Origin: Paracentrotus lividus
Taxonomy: Eukaryota > Echinodermata > Echinoidea > Camarodonta > Echinidae
Assembly: GCA_940671915.1 (NCBI GenBank)
Contig: CALNVZ010003426.1
Coordinates: 5,891,732 to 5,955,731, forward strand
DNA: 64,000 nt
Direction of reading: 5' to 3'
Part shown: positions 1 to 12,987 of the stretch, piece by piece
Layout: each line of letters starts with the position of its first letter
Position numbering within the stretch: the stretch's first letter is position 1
Notes under the pieces: generated by a model
Database searches by the model: none
Seen by the model: the letters and a program-made list of their open reading frames with translations, nothing else
Told to the model about the DNA's origin: nothing
Program-made: the position numbers and the translations under genes

Positions 1-9
1 TTTGATACG

Positions 10-363
10 TTGTTGACTGTAATCAGGGGTGAAACAATTTCATATTCAGCTAACAAAAAGAAAAGATTGGTAAATTTTAGAAAACGATTTGGAGAAAGAA
101 ATTGTAGACTTGGAAAGGCTTTGTTATCTAAAACAGATAAAGATATGGATTTGATTACATTACATGAGAAAAAAACTCGTTTGGAATCTCGAGGAAAAGA
201 AAAACTGGAAGGAATAAAGATGAGATCAAAAATAAAATGGATGGAATTCGGCGAGAAACCGTCAAAAATATTTTTTAAAAACTTAGAAAAACAAATTGCT
301 GTGAATAAACGAATATGCAAACTGATTACTTCCGAAAACAAGGAGATTATATTCAAAGGATGA
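10..363 (+). pseudogene. LINE ORF2 linker region between endonuclease and RT
   Basis: An open stretch of 117 codons, basic and helical. It ends with a segment reading KIKWMEFGEKPSKIFFKNLE, which matches the conserved L1/Tx1 motif W..EGEK..KYF.NLEK just upstream of the RT domain. It ends in a stop, and the RT continues in another frame from about 477. No endonuclease domain is visible, so it lies before the window or is lost. Confidence 0.8.
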
Positions 364-476
364 CATAACATTTAGAAATTGTTTCATTTTATTCTAAATT
401 GTAACAGAAACAATCCGGTTGTAGATGTGGATTAGATACAATTTTAAAATGATGAAGGTATAAATAAAATTAACTG

Positions 477-1330
477 ATGCAATGTCACATGAAACTAGAA
501 GGAGAACTCTCGGTCGATGAGTTTATAAGTGCCCTTAAAAAAATGAAAATAAATAAATCTCCAGGTCTAGATGGTTTCACCGCAGAATTCTTTAAACACT
601 TTTGGAAAGAACTACACATGTTCTTAGTTAGATATTTGAATTCTGCTTATCAATCCGGATGTCATACACAACAAAATTAGGAGCCATTTCATTATTCCCA
701 AAGGACCCAAAGATAGGCATTACTTAAAAATTGGAGACCAATATCTTTATTAAATGTAGTGTATAAACTAGGTTCTGCTTGGTGTGCAAACAGATTAAAA
801 AATGTACTTGCAACTCTTATACATGAAATCAGAAAGGTTTTGTGTCAGGAGACGCTATATTGGAGAAATATCCGTTTTTGTTATATGATATATTATTGTA
901 CAATCAACTCGAAGATATTCCCGGATTAATTCTACCTAATTGAATTTTGAAAAGGCGTTTGACTCAATTTTCTCATGACTTTCATTAGAAAAGTACTAAC
1001 ATTTCTTTTTAAGTTTGGTCCATCTATTGTTCAATGGTTTATGTATTCTATGAAAATGCTCAAATCCTGTGTATTGGTCAATGGACATCTGTCTCAAGAT
1101 TCTCAGTAGAGCGGGGGGCTGTCGTCAAGGAGACCCATTGTCTCCATATATCTTTTTGTTATGGGCGCTGAAATACTTGTCTTTTGTTTTAGGCGATCAA
1201 TTCAATTGCTGGTTTGAACTTACCTTCAGAACAAAATCTTGAATAATTCATATGCAGACGATACCCTTTGACGTTGAATGGATCAGTAACGAAATTAAAT
1301 TGTGCTTTTGAATATTTTTAGATGAATACA
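477..1330 (+). pseudogene. LINE reverse transcriptase domain, frameshifted
   Basis: The RT blocks are spread over several frames. The first is INKSPGLDGFTAEFFKHFW (about 548-605). Near 1126-1149 the sequence encodes QGDPLSPY, the RT block 4 signature. At 1251-1265 it encodes YADDT, the catalytic Asp-Asp box. Stop codons and indels between the blocks show the protein is no longer made. Confidence 0.85.
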
Positions 1331-1436
1331 ACTCAATGTCGGGTTTGAAGTTAATATACATAAAAAACACATGCAATATGGTTGGACAATATAAAAAATA
1401 AAAAGATGGTATTCTTTTGAATAGAAAATTAAATGG

Positions 1437-1667
1437 GTGTTTGATGATTATATTACATATCTAGGTATTGACTTTTGTACGGATTTGCAAAAAATGATCA
1501 ATCATAACTATAATGAAAAATTTAAAGAGATCAAAAGTCAAATGACATCATGGTTAAACGTTAAGTTATTTAACTGTCCTTGGAAGAATTACAGTTGTTC
1601 AAATCACGTTTTGGTATCTAAATTAAATTACCATATTCCTCTTCTCATCCTCCCAAAATCCAGATGA
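1437..1667 (+). pseudogene. LINE RT thumb region fragment
   Basis: A 76-codon open stretch begins MFDDYITYLGIDF, which resembles the YLG.... block just after the RT palm in L1/Tx1 elements. A basic helix and a W-L-N motif follow. It is bounded by a stop and continues in another frame toward 1887. Confidence 0.7.
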
Positions 1668-1886
1668 AGATATCTTTAAAAAATATAAACGCTTTTCATC
1701 TATTACAGATTCTTTGAGGAAGAGTAAAAAAGCCCCAGATAGATATGTAGAAGTCAAATGTCGCAAAGTTAACTCAGAACGGCGGAGTGAAAATGATCGA
1801 TATAAATTTACATTGCCAATCTTTGAAAATTTCCTGGATTAAGAATTGGTAAATGGTTTCAATTAGATAGTAATATACTGTGTCTT

Positions 1887-2930
1887 TTGCACTCATCTTT
1901 TCTGCCGGGAATTCAAAACTTAGATTTTTACATGGGGAACAATTATTACCGAACACTTGCAAGAAAATCAAAGTATGCTTTTTGGAAAGAAATGTTCATG
2001 GCTTATTCCACACTTTTATCCATCCACTATGATACTGTCTCCTGCCAACCCTTATGGAATAATGATTACATTAGAATTGGTAATAACTCAATCTTTAATA
2101 GATCATTGTGTAAAAAGGGTATTCGTTTTGTAAATGATATTTTAGATGCAAATGGTAATTTTCTTTCTTTGAACGAAGTTCACGATATGTATAATATTCA
2201 TATCAATTTTCTTTTTTATCGTGGATTATGTGATGCAATTCGAGAAGGTTTTAGCAAATTTACTACTTATAAGAAGGTTCAGCAGCCCTTTGTACCAGAT
2301 ACAATGTCACTTGTTATGAAACATATAAAAGGTTGTGCACATATCTATGCAATTTTATTGAAGAAAAGTAAAGTTGAATGCAAAAGTTTTTTAAAATGGA
2401 AATGTATTTTTGACTTGAATGACAAAAACTGGGGAACATATTGTTCCATTGGATTTAATTGTACGACTGATGTTGCCCTACGATGGTTCCAGTTTAAGGT
2501 GTTACATCGTATTTTATATACGAATGACATATTGTTTAAAATGAATTTAGTTCCTAAAAAAGAGTGCACGTTTTGTAACGAACAGATTGAAACAGTTATC
2601 CATTTGCTATGCGATTGTACTCATGTTAAACCTATTTGGGATATGCTTGAACATTGGATTTTTGATGGAACTAGAAAAAGAATCATATTTTCACTTCAAG
2701 ATAAACTATTTGGTTTAAGAGGTTCAAATAACCATGCATTAAATTGCATACTGATAGTAGTCCGACAGATGATATATACTTTCAAAATAAACAAAAAAAT
2801 TCCTGTTTTTGATAATATTAAAATTTCGATTATAACCTATTTCAAAAATGAAAAATACATTGCAGAATCGAATTTTAAGGCTAATAAGTTTAGAAGAAAA
2901 TGGTTTCAGTTCAAAGACTGTTTAAAGTGA
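1887..2930 (+). pseudogene. LINE ORF2 C-terminal domain with Cys/His motif
   Basis: The longest intact stretch of this LINE, 347 codons. Residues about 229-245 read CTFCNEQIETVIHLLCDC, the CxxC-ETxxHL-C arrangement that ends L1/Tx1 ORF2 proteins, followed by a conserved tryptophan. It ends in TGA at 2928-2930 and is followed by the 3' UTR and poly-A tail. Confidence 0.85.
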
Positions 2931-3402
2931 AGGTTAGCATAGTGAATGTTGTTATACTTTGCTTTTATCTTGAAGCACTTTTTGAATGATTATGTGTGTA
3001 TTATATACTAGACAGTTTATATTCTTACATTCGTATTTTGAATTATTGTAAAATGCTATCGATTTATGTCATATCATATGTTTTGAAAATGTAATTTTTT
3101 GAGACTGAAAATAAATAAAATCCCTGTGGAGGGAAAAAATTAAAAAAAAAAAAAAAAATCTAAATGTCGCGTATCTTAGATTTTGCACCAGCATTCAAAA
3201 TAGAATTTAAGAATAATAAACATTACGAAAATCGATCAACTTGGCAATGTCCCCATTTGTTGCGTGTATTACACATTTCACCACCTATCAATAAGTGCGT
3301 GCAATGCCACGAGGCATTCTCAGCCTCGTTCGGTTTTATTCGTTAGTCGTCTGAAAATATTCCATTTCGAAGGCACCGATTGATCAGGATTCCGGTTAAT
3401 GT

Positions 3403-3566
3403 GCTTATAAAAACAATAATCATGTACACATAAGGGTCAAAATGACAATGACAGCAGAGCTGTATCAACACATCATTAATCTTCCGATGTCCGATCCTGA
3501 TGTGTTGATTTAACTCTGTTGTCATTGTCAATTTAACCCTTCAAGTGTACATGATTATTGCTTTTA
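3403..3566. repeat. Fold-back (long hairpin) repeat
   Basis: The arm at about 3408-3475 (starting near CAATAATCATGTACA) reappears as its reverse complement at about 3494-3566 (TGTACATGATTATTG near the right end). The arms are roughly 65-70 bp, imperfect, with a loop of about 20 bp. It looks like a small MITE-like fold-back. No target duplication was recognised. Confidence 0.7.
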
Positions 3567-3581
3567 TATTTCTCTCCCCAC

Positions 3582-3621
3582 CCCCTGTGTGTGTGTGTCC
3601 CTCTCTCTCTCTCTCTCTCTC
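3582..3621. repeat. (GT)n then (CT)n microsatellite
   Basis: A short run of GT dinucleotides is followed directly by about ten CT dinucleotides. The rest of 3567-4517 shows nothing I can name apart from the hairpin at 4136-4193. Confidence 0.85.
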
Positions 3622-4135
3622 CCACGATGGCTAGGAGGATTGGAAGGGAAAGAGGTGGTACATGAATGAGCATTTAGTTGCATGTTTTCCATATCTTGTA
3701 GATAATAGAAAATTAAATTTATTTGAATATGTTTTGTGTTGTAGTTAATTGTTTTGGAGAAAACTGCAATATATTTTCTTAATCATCAAATAGCAAAAGG
3801 AATCAGGTTTTTTTTGTACGTTACTCATCAAAACCATGATAGCGACTGTCTAACCTGTCTGTATATAAAAGCAAGAATGGAGTGCAAAATAGCCTACATG
3901 AGGGGCACATAGAGTTAGATACTAATTAAAAATGACTTATGCCACTTGTTTCCAGTTGCCATTAAAAGACGGCAGCGTGTGGTTGCGTTTCAAACGAGTG
4001 GAAATTAAGGAGACCATTTTGTTTAAATTTGTAGTTCTGGAATGAATACAATGATCACATTTCTCTTCTTTCTTTATAATAGGGAGAAAATAAATTGAGG
4101 GAGTAGTAATTTCGTTGCAAAATGCCAGACCCAGG

Positions 4136-4193
4136 GAGGTGGAAAGGCAGGGAGGTGGAAAGGGAGACTTTCCACCTCCCTGCCAGACCCAAG
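4136..4193. repeat. Small hairpin with duplicated left arm
   Basis: CAGGGAGGTGGAAAG occurs twice in a row, followed by its reverse complement CTTTCCACCTCCCTG. Either copy could pair with the right arm. Confidence 0.7.
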
Positions 4194-6297
4194 CCCGCAC
4201 CTGTTTTCTTGCAACAAAAATTGATTCAGTTGTGTTCATCAGATTCATTACTCTTTCATTAGCAATGATTCGAACTTAGGTTGTGGTTCTCTCAAATCAT
4301 TGATAATGTTTGGTTACTAGTTATGACTGGATATTTCCTGATGTTGGGACATATTTTGAAATGTTTAGGTATTCAAGAATCCATGATTATGATTATTTTC
4401 TATATAGTATACTAGAAGTATAAAACTAATTTGGGGCCCCAATAATCCTGTCTCAACAATCACTTTCATTTTTTCACTGGGAATCAAAGACATCGAGGTT
4501 TGATCTCTTTTGTTAAAGGTGCCCTCACACTACGGCGTGTTGAGCTAACGTTTGACCAGCGTTCTTGGAATTTGGTGTGTACGCTCGAAAACGTTGCTAC
4601 TCGTTAACAATACGCGATTAATCGTTGTCTGAACGCGAATGTACGCTGAGATAAATTCATAATTTATTACACGTTCACAGTTTTGAGCATTTTCTAGCGC
4701 GTAACAACGCACTTATCAATAGGTTCTGTATGCGCTGGGCATTACTAGTGTGAACGTTATGCGCGTTGGATGTTCGTTCCCTTGTCGTTCTCTATTCGTT
4801 CCCTCGTCGTTCTCTGGTCGTCCAAACGCGTCTAATCTATCTCGGGGAGTTTTTTTTTTTTATTTTGGTTTATTCCTATTATTTTCATTTTTAATCAATA
4901 TCTTTGAATGCATCGATTTTTTTTTCCTCCTCGAATAAATTAAAAAAAAAAAAATAATGATATCAAATATTCCTATTATGTCGGAGAAGAGATAGGCATA
5001 CATAGTCGACATACATTCAATACATGAAATGATAGGTCTCTATAACTTCTTAATCTTTCATTTTGGAATTAGCATATCATTATATGAATGGATATTATCG
5101 AAAATAACGTCTTGAATGCTAGCGACGCGCCTTTCACGCAGTCGACCCTCACTACGCTCGGTAATAGTATATGTTGAACACATAAAACGAACCCTTATAA
5201 AACACCGCCATGCCAGAAAGTATACATTTGTATGAAAAAATGGACATACATAAATGTAAAACTAATTATAATCAGTGAAGTACTTATCACAACGCCAAAT
5301 GGAAAATAGATAATGTATATGAAAGATTTTCGTCACAGCTGAGTATTATCCATATAATAACTTTCAAGAAACCCAACGGTCATTATCTATGGTAAGAGAA
5401 GAAAAAAAAATATTAATGATGCTATCCTCGAGAAATCGCAGTCTCATAAACAAAGCAATGGCACGGGAAAGAATAAGGGACACAGAAGAAGATAACACAA
5501 GAAATAGAGTTGAGAAACTAGAAACCGCATTACGCCATACACAGGATGACGAACGTGAAAAATAGAATTAGATGGAAAAAATATAAACAAGCAATACCCG
5601 AAAAAGGATAGCAGAGACAGAGAAGAGTAGGACAGCAGAGAGAAACGGTGCAAGAGCAGAAGAGAAGAGGCACTCTAAACGAAAAATGAATATACCATAA
5701 TTATAAAGGAACGAACGAGAACATCTAAAGAAGCTAGAAAATACCGAAAGAAACATAAAAACATTATTGAGAGAAATTCGGCATCATACACTTATAACTC
5801 AAAAAGGTGCCTATATCCTCGACGCTATAAGTCAGTTTGACATAAACTGCAAAAGACATGTGCCTAATATTTTATCCACTTTTATATTATGGAGGCGGCA
5901 GAGGGGTAATGGAAGCGTGTGGGAAGCTCCTATTGATTTAATCTACTACACTTTCATAGAGCACAAAATTCGCAATATTACATAATTAGAAAGTACTTCA
6001 TATCGAATAGCAATAGTTTAAAAAGTGTGAACAGTCAATGCATATCTGAAACTGCCAACGTTAATCAACAGTCTGATATCTCTATAACTGTTCCTGTTCT
6101 CTTCCTCCTATATGAAACATGATGCGTAATCCTAATACCGCCCTCACTTAATTATGGATTCATTTATTTATACTATTGTAGCAACTTCACACTCTTACAT
6201 TTCATACAAAAAACATTGATGGGGTGAAAAAAAATCAGCTTGCGTTTTTTTTAAATCAAGATGAACCAAATAAATGGACGGGCTTGTTTCAAATTGA

Positions 6298-7300
6298 ACT
6301 GTTCGTCATAAAGGTGGAATATTTTTTTCTGGCTCAAGCGACATTATGTTGCTCCGTTATTAATTTCTTGAATGTGTTTGTCACCGCTTTCACTTTCTGG
6401 GATCCTTGGTATATCTTGGACGCTCCCTCGCCCCTTCCCGGGGATTTTTCTTGAAAGTTTGTCATCCCCAGAAGATGGCCATTATCGTCATTTTTTTCTT
6501 ATTTTTGGGGCCCTTTTTTGTTCACGCGACCCACCAAGGCCCCCTCAGTCCTACCCCAAGGAAACACGTCTGAGGTGGAGATTTGTTATTGTTCTTTAAA
6601 TTAAATCTAGATTTATGGTTACAGGCTTGACTATTTTGTCTGGGGGGGGGGGGGTCAAAATTTATTTTGATTGGGGTTCAACATTGCTTGTATTCATTTT
6701 TACACCATGGAAATTTCTATCTTCCCTAAATTGTATTGTAAAATCTCAACCAAACATAAATCAAAATAAAATATTATCAATAATGACTATTTACAGCCTT
6801 GTCATCAAGGTTAAACAAAATTTAAGGGGAAAATTATGATATTTAAGGGCTAAAGGTGGTTTTTCATTTCTTTTGTTTTCAGCGTAAAGGTGGAATAAAA
6901 TATTCCGAATTTTCACCAATCTCGTTTTTTACTTCAACCCCTCCCCTAGACAAGAGACCTAAGCCTGTCCCCAGAAATATAGATTTAACTTAAAGAACAA
7001 TATAAAACAGTACACTTCAGTCGCGTTTCCCGGGGGTAGGACTGAGGGGGGGGGGGGGCTTGATTGGCCGGGAAAACAAAAAGGGGCCCCAAAATGAGAA
7101 AAAAATGACAAAAATGGGCATCACGGGGGTTGACAAAACATTTTTGAAAAAAGTTCCACGTGAAGGGTTGGGAGAATGTCCAAGATGTAGCCAGGGTCCC
7201 AAAAAGTAAAAGCAGGGACAAACATATTCAAGAAATTAAAGTCAGAGCAAAATCATATCGCTATAGCGGCAAAAAATATTCCACCTTTATGACGGACAGT
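6298..7300. mobile_element. 1.0-kb palindromic TIR element (family F, copy 1), nested
   Basis: The ends are inverted copies: ACTGTTCGTCATAAAGGTGG at 6298 and its near-perfect reverse complement ending at 7300. The inner arms are also inverted. About 6430-6580 (containing CACCAAGGCCCCCTCAGTCC) mirrors about 7020-7200. The element could therefore fold into one long hairpin. No coding capacity was found. It lies inside the 4518-9217 element. Related copies are at 14681-15412 and about 7500-8145. Confidence 0.75.
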
Positions 7301-7499
7301 GTAGATGAAATATGCTTTTTTTAATTTCTCAACCCTAATCAAGACGAAGGGGTCGGGCCAAATGTCCCCTACCATACTCTTTTACACTACATCTACACTC
7401 AATACAATATTAGGGTGTTATAAGATGGTATTGTTTTCTTGAGATAGAAAACATTACATTTTTAACTACACTGTTGGTCAAAAAGGTTGGATTCTTTCA

Positions 7500-8145
7500 T
7501 TGATCCAGCCACATAAATAATTTTGATGTTTATGTATTTATTTGTTTATATTGGATTTTTCCTAAACCATGACCGGGTATTGAATAATTAAAAAAAGTAC
7601 TTCATCCACCACAATAACCATTCTGGCAACATTTTTTGGCTTACCAAAGCCCCCTTGGTGCTATCCCATGAAACGCTTTTGAGGTGTAGGGTTGCTATTG
7701 GTCTTAAATCTAGGTTTAAAAAAAAAATGGTTTCTTGTCTAAGTGAGGGGTTCAATTAAAAAGCGTGACTGGTAAAGAATATAAATAATAAAAATATTCT
7801 ACCGTTATGGTAAAAACAGAGAGAGAAAAAAAAACCCCTTTAACAATCAATTGTTATTATTTCTGCAATTTTTTTTTTTCGTCTAAGAAATAACCATAGC
7901 AGTAGTGGATCCAGGATTTTGAAATACGAGTGGTGCATCCTGAAATTTTGAGGAAAAGAAGGTGCAGGCGAAATTTTTCCAATTTTAACATATAGAGTCA
8001 ATCATTTTTTTTTAATCATAGAAAGTGTGCGGGTCCCTGCGCCCGTTTAGATCCGCCACTGCCAGGTTCCCGGAGAGTTGAGAAGGACAAACAAATTCAA
8101 GAAAATTTAAGCTGGAGCAAAATGATGTGGCTAGAGCAAAATATA
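7500..8145. repeat. Degenerate third copy of family F
   Basis: The segment at 7630-7740 resembles the left inner arm of the 6298 element (CCAAAGCCCCCTTGG then GAGGTG). The segment at 8070-8145 resembles its right outer part (ACAAACAAATTCAAGAAA, GAGCAAAAT). The middle is interrupted by the small element at 7900-8061. Confidence 0.5.
7900..8061. mobile_element. Short TIR element (MITE-like)
   Basis: The left end CAGTAGTGGATCC and right end reverse complement CAGTGGCGGATCT form roughly 13-bp TIRs around 162 bp. A second terminus of the same family (CAGTGGCGGATCCAGGATTT, minus strand) sits near 11472-11493 without a clear partner. Confidence 0.6.
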
Positions 8146-8156
8146 AAAAATAAACA

Positions 8157-8233
8157 AATAAACAATAGTAATAATAATAATAATAATACATAAATAAAAA
8201 AATAACAATAATAAAAAATAATAATAATATCCA
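8157..8233. repeat. AT-rich (AAT/AATA)n simple repeat
   Basis: Runs of ATA/AAT and AATAAA units with interruptions. Open frames across it are low-complexity artefacts. Confidence 0.8.
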
Positions 8234-8516
8234 AGCTTAATGAACAACAGTGTAAATTCTGCTGGTGTCCTTTTGAACTTCGTATTTTTTGAGGTAATAA
8301 ATTGCTCCAAAATGATATATAAAATATAGAAATACCAAATTTTTGTTAACATTTAAAAGTGTTTAGATACGTTCATACCTTGGTATTCCTCGAAAATGTT
8401 TATATTTCATTATACCGAATAGTTACTTTACATGTAAATATAGCACTTAAACAGGGAGGGAAAACTACTGAGCACAAAACAGAATAAGCTTTAATCATTT
8501 TATTCGATACACAAAG

Positions 8517-8601
8517 CGCCCCATTTGGTGACATAAGGATATTGAGGTAAAAAACATACGCCCCCATTTGGTGACATAAGGAAATTGAGTCAAAAAACAT
8601 A
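8517..8601. repeat. Two-copy 42-bp tandem repeat
   Basis: Two adjacent copies of a 42-bp unit (CGCCCCATTTGGTGACATAA and onward) differ at a few bases. Confidence 0.8.
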
Positions 8602-9217
8602 TAAACAAAAGTTCTGCGTTGGTTGGACGCACTTCGAACTATGAAGGAACGTTTACCCAAAGCGCTAAACGATCAAGTAGCGACTGGCCAGCGCTTTCAC
8701 AGCGTCTTTATAAGAACGTGTTACACGCAGAAAATTTTGAACATGTTCAAAATCAAAAATTGACCTCAGCGTTCCTCTGCGTTTCTTTGCGTATACCAAC
8801 GAAAAGCAAACGCTCTCCTACGTTTGCCTAGCGATTTTCGAACGACAGTCCGCGCTCATGAACTTACGCAAAAATGCAATTAACATTCCACGAACGTCGG
8901 GCAATCGTTACTCAAAACGCACATGTTTGGCGTTTCCTAACGTTCTTTAACACGTCTAAAAACGCTAGGCATAAGTTGGGCATCGCTGTTCAGTCGTTGC
9001 TAACGCTAGGCAATCGTTAGGTGGACGCTAAGCACGCGCAGTCATCGTTACACTGACGCTATTTATTCGCTTCTCAGTCGTTTAGAGCTCATTAAAAATT
9101 CCATTTTGGGCAGGAAAATGGAGCGTTCTTGAGCGTATTTTGGCATAGTCAAATTTCGAGTGAAAATCGTGAACGCTAGACACACGTTACCTCAACACGC
9201 TCTAGTGTGAGGGCACC

Positions 9218-11645
9218 ATTACATACGCAACTATCGCTAGGGGGTAAAGAATGTGAATGTTTGAACGAGGCCGCATAGATCTATGACGGATACATGCCGT
9301 GCATTTGCTTTTAATATACGTAAACACACAGTTAATGCCGGTCTTTTCCAGTTGATTCAGCCGAGTCAGATTGGAGTGAGCGGTGATATTTTTAATTTTT
9401 TTTTTTCTAGCTGTGTTGCAAATTAGAAGATGCGCGACATATCGCATTGATGTTACCATGTTTTAAAACGGATTTTCATATGACAGGAGCGTGGAGGATT
9501 TTTCAACCCCGCGGAAATGGAAAACTAGCGACATTATCGGGAACCATCCCATAGTCTATATATGGGCCTGCCGCAGCGGAAGGATTAAGAAGCAGAGAGA
9601 AATTGAATATTATGTTAGCCAAGAAAAGAAATCAAATACTCATCCATTTACAAGAAAAAGCATTTTGATTTATGACCCTTTTAAGCTTGAATTGCTCTAT
9701 GGATACTTTTGCAATGTGACTATATTCAATGTATTTTGTTTCTGACCGCTAAAATAGGGGGGGGGGGGGTTGAAACTAAAAACTTGGAATGGAATCACAA
9801 ATAAGCTGGAAAAGTAATGAAAGAATTCAGGCATGGCAAGGACAATGAGAATAAAGAGGCATGGTAATATAGGTTTTCCCGCCCAATTTCTTAGGTTTGT
9901 CATTCAAACCTATATAAGGTTCATTCAAATTCAAGCGATACCTTTTCCCGATCGACATCGGAATTTCAGTTTTAAAATACGGGGAATGAAGTTCATTCAT
10001 AGTCACGAAGGATTTATTTTAATAGCATTCAATTTCATAATTGGGGCAAAACCGTTTCCATGTATTTCATTCAATCTTATTTTCCCCGACCTCAATTTTA
10101 TTTATACAGCAAATAAGTTCTTCAAACGTGCATACATGTTCATTAATGTAGTACAATTTCGCATTATGTTCATTCAAATTAACGAGCATCTTTTTAAGAG
10201 CCCGACTAGCCTGTTCGGGCAATCAATTCCATTTTGAGGAATTCAATTTAAGAAACTTCCATTTAATATAAAATTTCGTTTATGTTTTTGTGTCCCTCCC
10301 CCTCTTATCTTTTAAATCGTGGTTTTTAACTTTGATTTTTAACCGTCATTATAACGGATCCATGATTTCGTTCAGGGAGATCATGTGGTATCTGCAATAA
10401 GATGTTGCAACACGGGCACGGATCAAAAGGAGCCTGACGAACTAGGAACCCATATCAATTCTAGTTGTAAACTAAATTGATAGAGGGCGCTACCATTCTA
10501 CTCAAAGCTAACGCGTCCATAGACCTTTGCACGGTTTTTCACTTTATTTTCTTTATTTTGACGAGCAACTACCTTTTTTAAAAAATGTTTGCTCTGAAGA
10601 AGTACGCTAAGAGTCTGCATTTTTCAAAAATATGAATAACGTATTGCAAAGGAAAGAAAAAGTCCTGTCACTTTTGTCAATTCGAAAGCGTAGTCAGATC
10701 AAATTCCTGTACAGTATGGTATATTTTGCTCTCAAAATAGCTCATGCACTGCATAGTTTTGATCCTTGATGCCGCATTATACTATTATAGCTTATTGTTC
10801 GCATGGCAATTAAAAGCTTGAATTCTCAGCTTTCCAGAGATGGTACATTAATTTTGATTCACTAAAAAAAAGTCCTGTCATTTTGAACAATTTGATCAAT
10901 TTCTTTCATCTTCCCGAGTTGTTTGCTCAGACGAACGGACAATACCATTCCACTGCAGGGTGTCCTCTTACGTGAGTTTTTGTTAGCAAATTATTGATAG
11001 TTGCAGCCAGGTGTATAAATTTCAGGGCCGCTCAGCCGTATTTCCAACGTCACTTTGTTGCGTCTCCCCTCATCAATAATGAACGCGCCTTGTTTAGTTA
11101 CGATTTAATGCCACACAAAGGTATACGTTACCCTTACATTTTACATAGAGTAGAATTGATATGCCCACCTCAACCGAGCCCAAAATTGAGAAAAAAGTGC
11201 CAAAAATCGGGGTATTTACGAGCGGCCCCACGTTAAAACAACCCCCCCCCCCCCCCCACCAAAAAAATATTTAATGGATGCCGACCTAACCCTACCCCTA
11301 CCACGGGTGATATATGTTGACTGAGTGTGAGGATGACCGAATGCCGAAATATTTTCACGCCTACCCCCCCCCCCCCTCTCACCCTCCCCGCTATTTTTTT
11401 TTTTTGTTCGGCCAGCGTAACGCAAAATAAATTTCTGTACAAAAATCTTAAATCTAAATTTTGACCCCCCATAAAATCCTGGATCCGCCACTGTTACAAT
11501 TAGGGACTTTGCATTTTTTTTAAAAACCGGTCATTTAAAAATGTATAATGTAGGCTGCTTTCTATTTGTTCTGTGTTTGTATTTTGCTCTATTCGCATCT
11601 GATATTACTCTTATATCAAAGAAACATTTTTTTATTTTTTTATTT

Positions 11646-11676
<31 letters not shown>

Positions 11677-11940
11677 TTTTTTTTTTTTTGGGGGGGAGGG
11701 GTTGTTTCTTCTTTTATTCTTTACGTCCTGTATTAAGTCGAAGACACTTAAAGAGACATATTTCATAATAGATTTTTTTCCCCCTTTCTTTCTTTCTTTC
11801 TATAGTTCGTACATTACAGATTATGTTAACAAAAAAAAAATAAAATAAAAAAAAAAAACAAAAATAAAAAAAAAAATAAAACAAAGTTTAAAAAATACAC
11901 AAAATAAAAGAAAGATTTATATTTTTGTCCCGTCAGTTTT

Positions 11941-11985
<45 letters not shown>

Positions 11986-12987
11986 TAATATATATTATAT
12001 GTGGCATATATGGGCCTTTTCTTACCTTTTTTCCTTCATATAATAGGTCCATGTGAAAATAAAGTCGATGTGAACGACCTTTTTTTCTAAATGTGTTGCA
12101 CGGATAATTAATTCGATCGAGCGAAAAGAAAAATAAAATATTCCCAATTCTAAAGTTGAATGTTCTTTGTCTAAACTTCGATGACTGATTCGAAGAATGC
12201 CTTACAAGGATTCAAATCTCGAACGAAGTAAAAATGAAATTGAATGAAAATTCTTTAAAAGCTTATGTTACTTTTTAAAATCGACTTGGCACAATTAAAA
12301 AGCTCATTGCATAAATAAAGGAATTGAACGAATTTAATGCAATTTTGAATGGAGGATGGCCCAAACGATCACAATTGCGGTGAAATTGAATGATCTTAAA
12401 ATAGATTTGAATGATATACATGTATGTATGAAAATGACCGTGAAAACCTATAATAAATATTTATATATTTTTTTTTGTATAGCGCTTCATACTGGTGTTT
12501 CTAAGCGTTGCAGGTTAACTCAAATATACCCTCAATAATAATAGAGACCTTTGATTTTTCATACTATTCTGAAATTGCTCACCTCATTGTATAGTCCGAA
12601 GTATGTAAATAATCTTTTCTTATTCTGAGTTTTGTGAAATGAAGAATCAATCTTTCTGTACCACGTTTACTGATTATTTGACATAGGCCTAAATGTTCAT
12701 AATAATTATATACACCTTCACGATTTTAGGGGAAAAAAATTTCTTAAAAGAACTACTTTTTCAAGATCCTGTAAAACTGAATATTCAAGTAAAGTAATGA
12801 CTTGTGAAGTTAAAGTTATTACAACAGTCCAGAATGTCTGCTTTCGTCGAAATGTGATATTAATGATATTTTGTTATTTATGTTGCCGTAAAGAATGATT
12901 TTTGTAATTAAGTTTTTTTTATTGCAAATAAAATACCATTAATATTATAAACGACGGTGAGAGATAGAAAACAACCAAATATGTTAC
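9218..12987. other. Non-coding intergenic or intronic stretch
   Basis: I see no gene here. It holds poly-G/poly-C runs (near 9758, 11241 and 11366), a TTTA/T-rich stretch (11626-11690), a poly-A/AAAT tract (11830-11890), a (TA)n microsatellite (11943-11978), and two AATTGAATG-rich regions (9780-10240 and 12100-12440) that look like opposite-strand relatives of one repeat. If the minus-strand gene at 12988-18945 is real and continues leftward, this would be one of its introns. Confidence 0.6.
11943..11978. repeat. (TA)n microsatellite
   Basis: About 18 TA dinucleotides in a row, followed by an imperfect TATTAATATA extension. Confidence 0.95.

Larger units (their letters stand above)
1..3158 (+). 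mobile_element. L1/Tx1-like non-LTR retrotransposon (LINE), 3' part, degenerate
   Basis: The sequence contains, in order, an endonuclease-to-RT linker, RT blocks, a C-terminal Cys/His domain, a 3' UTR of about 200 bp and a poly-A tail (3142-3158). Stops and frameshifts separate the open stretches (10-363, 477-680, 1437-1667, 1887-2930), so the copy is dead. The 5' end is cut by the window edge. Assignment to the L1/Tx1 side of the LINE tree rests on the linker, the KSPGLDG block and the CxxC...ETxxHLxxxC pattern near the C-terminus. Confidence 0.88.
4518..9217. mobile_element. 4.7-kb TIR DNA transposon or composite, no intact transposase
   Basis: The left end GGTGCCCTCACACTA (4518) recurs as its reverse complement at the right end (to 9217); similarity continues inward for about 30 bp (GCGTGTTGAG). 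Both ends (4530-4850 and 8630-9200) are dense in short CGTT/AACG motifs in both orientations, typical of subterminal protein-binding repeats. Outside, TTA lies near both ends (left TTAAA, right ATTA), which could be a 3-bp target duplication with a small indel, but this is uncertain. The interior lacks a transposase and holds other repeats (6298-7300, 7500-8145, 8517-8601). A small ORF at 5417-5566 encodes a charged, probably helical peptide of unknown meaning. Confidence 0.75.

Noticed and set aside
5444..5756. Two minus-strand ORFs rich in Phe/Leu/Ser resembling membrane proteins
   Set aside because: They are antisense to a purine-rich (AGAAGAGA) tract. Their hydrophobicity is a by-product of composition.
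9833..10237. 134-aa ORF on the plus strand
   Set aside because: Its composition (F/I-rich) follows from a repeated ATTCAATTT-type sequence. No domain is recognisable and a related repeat exists at 12100-12440.
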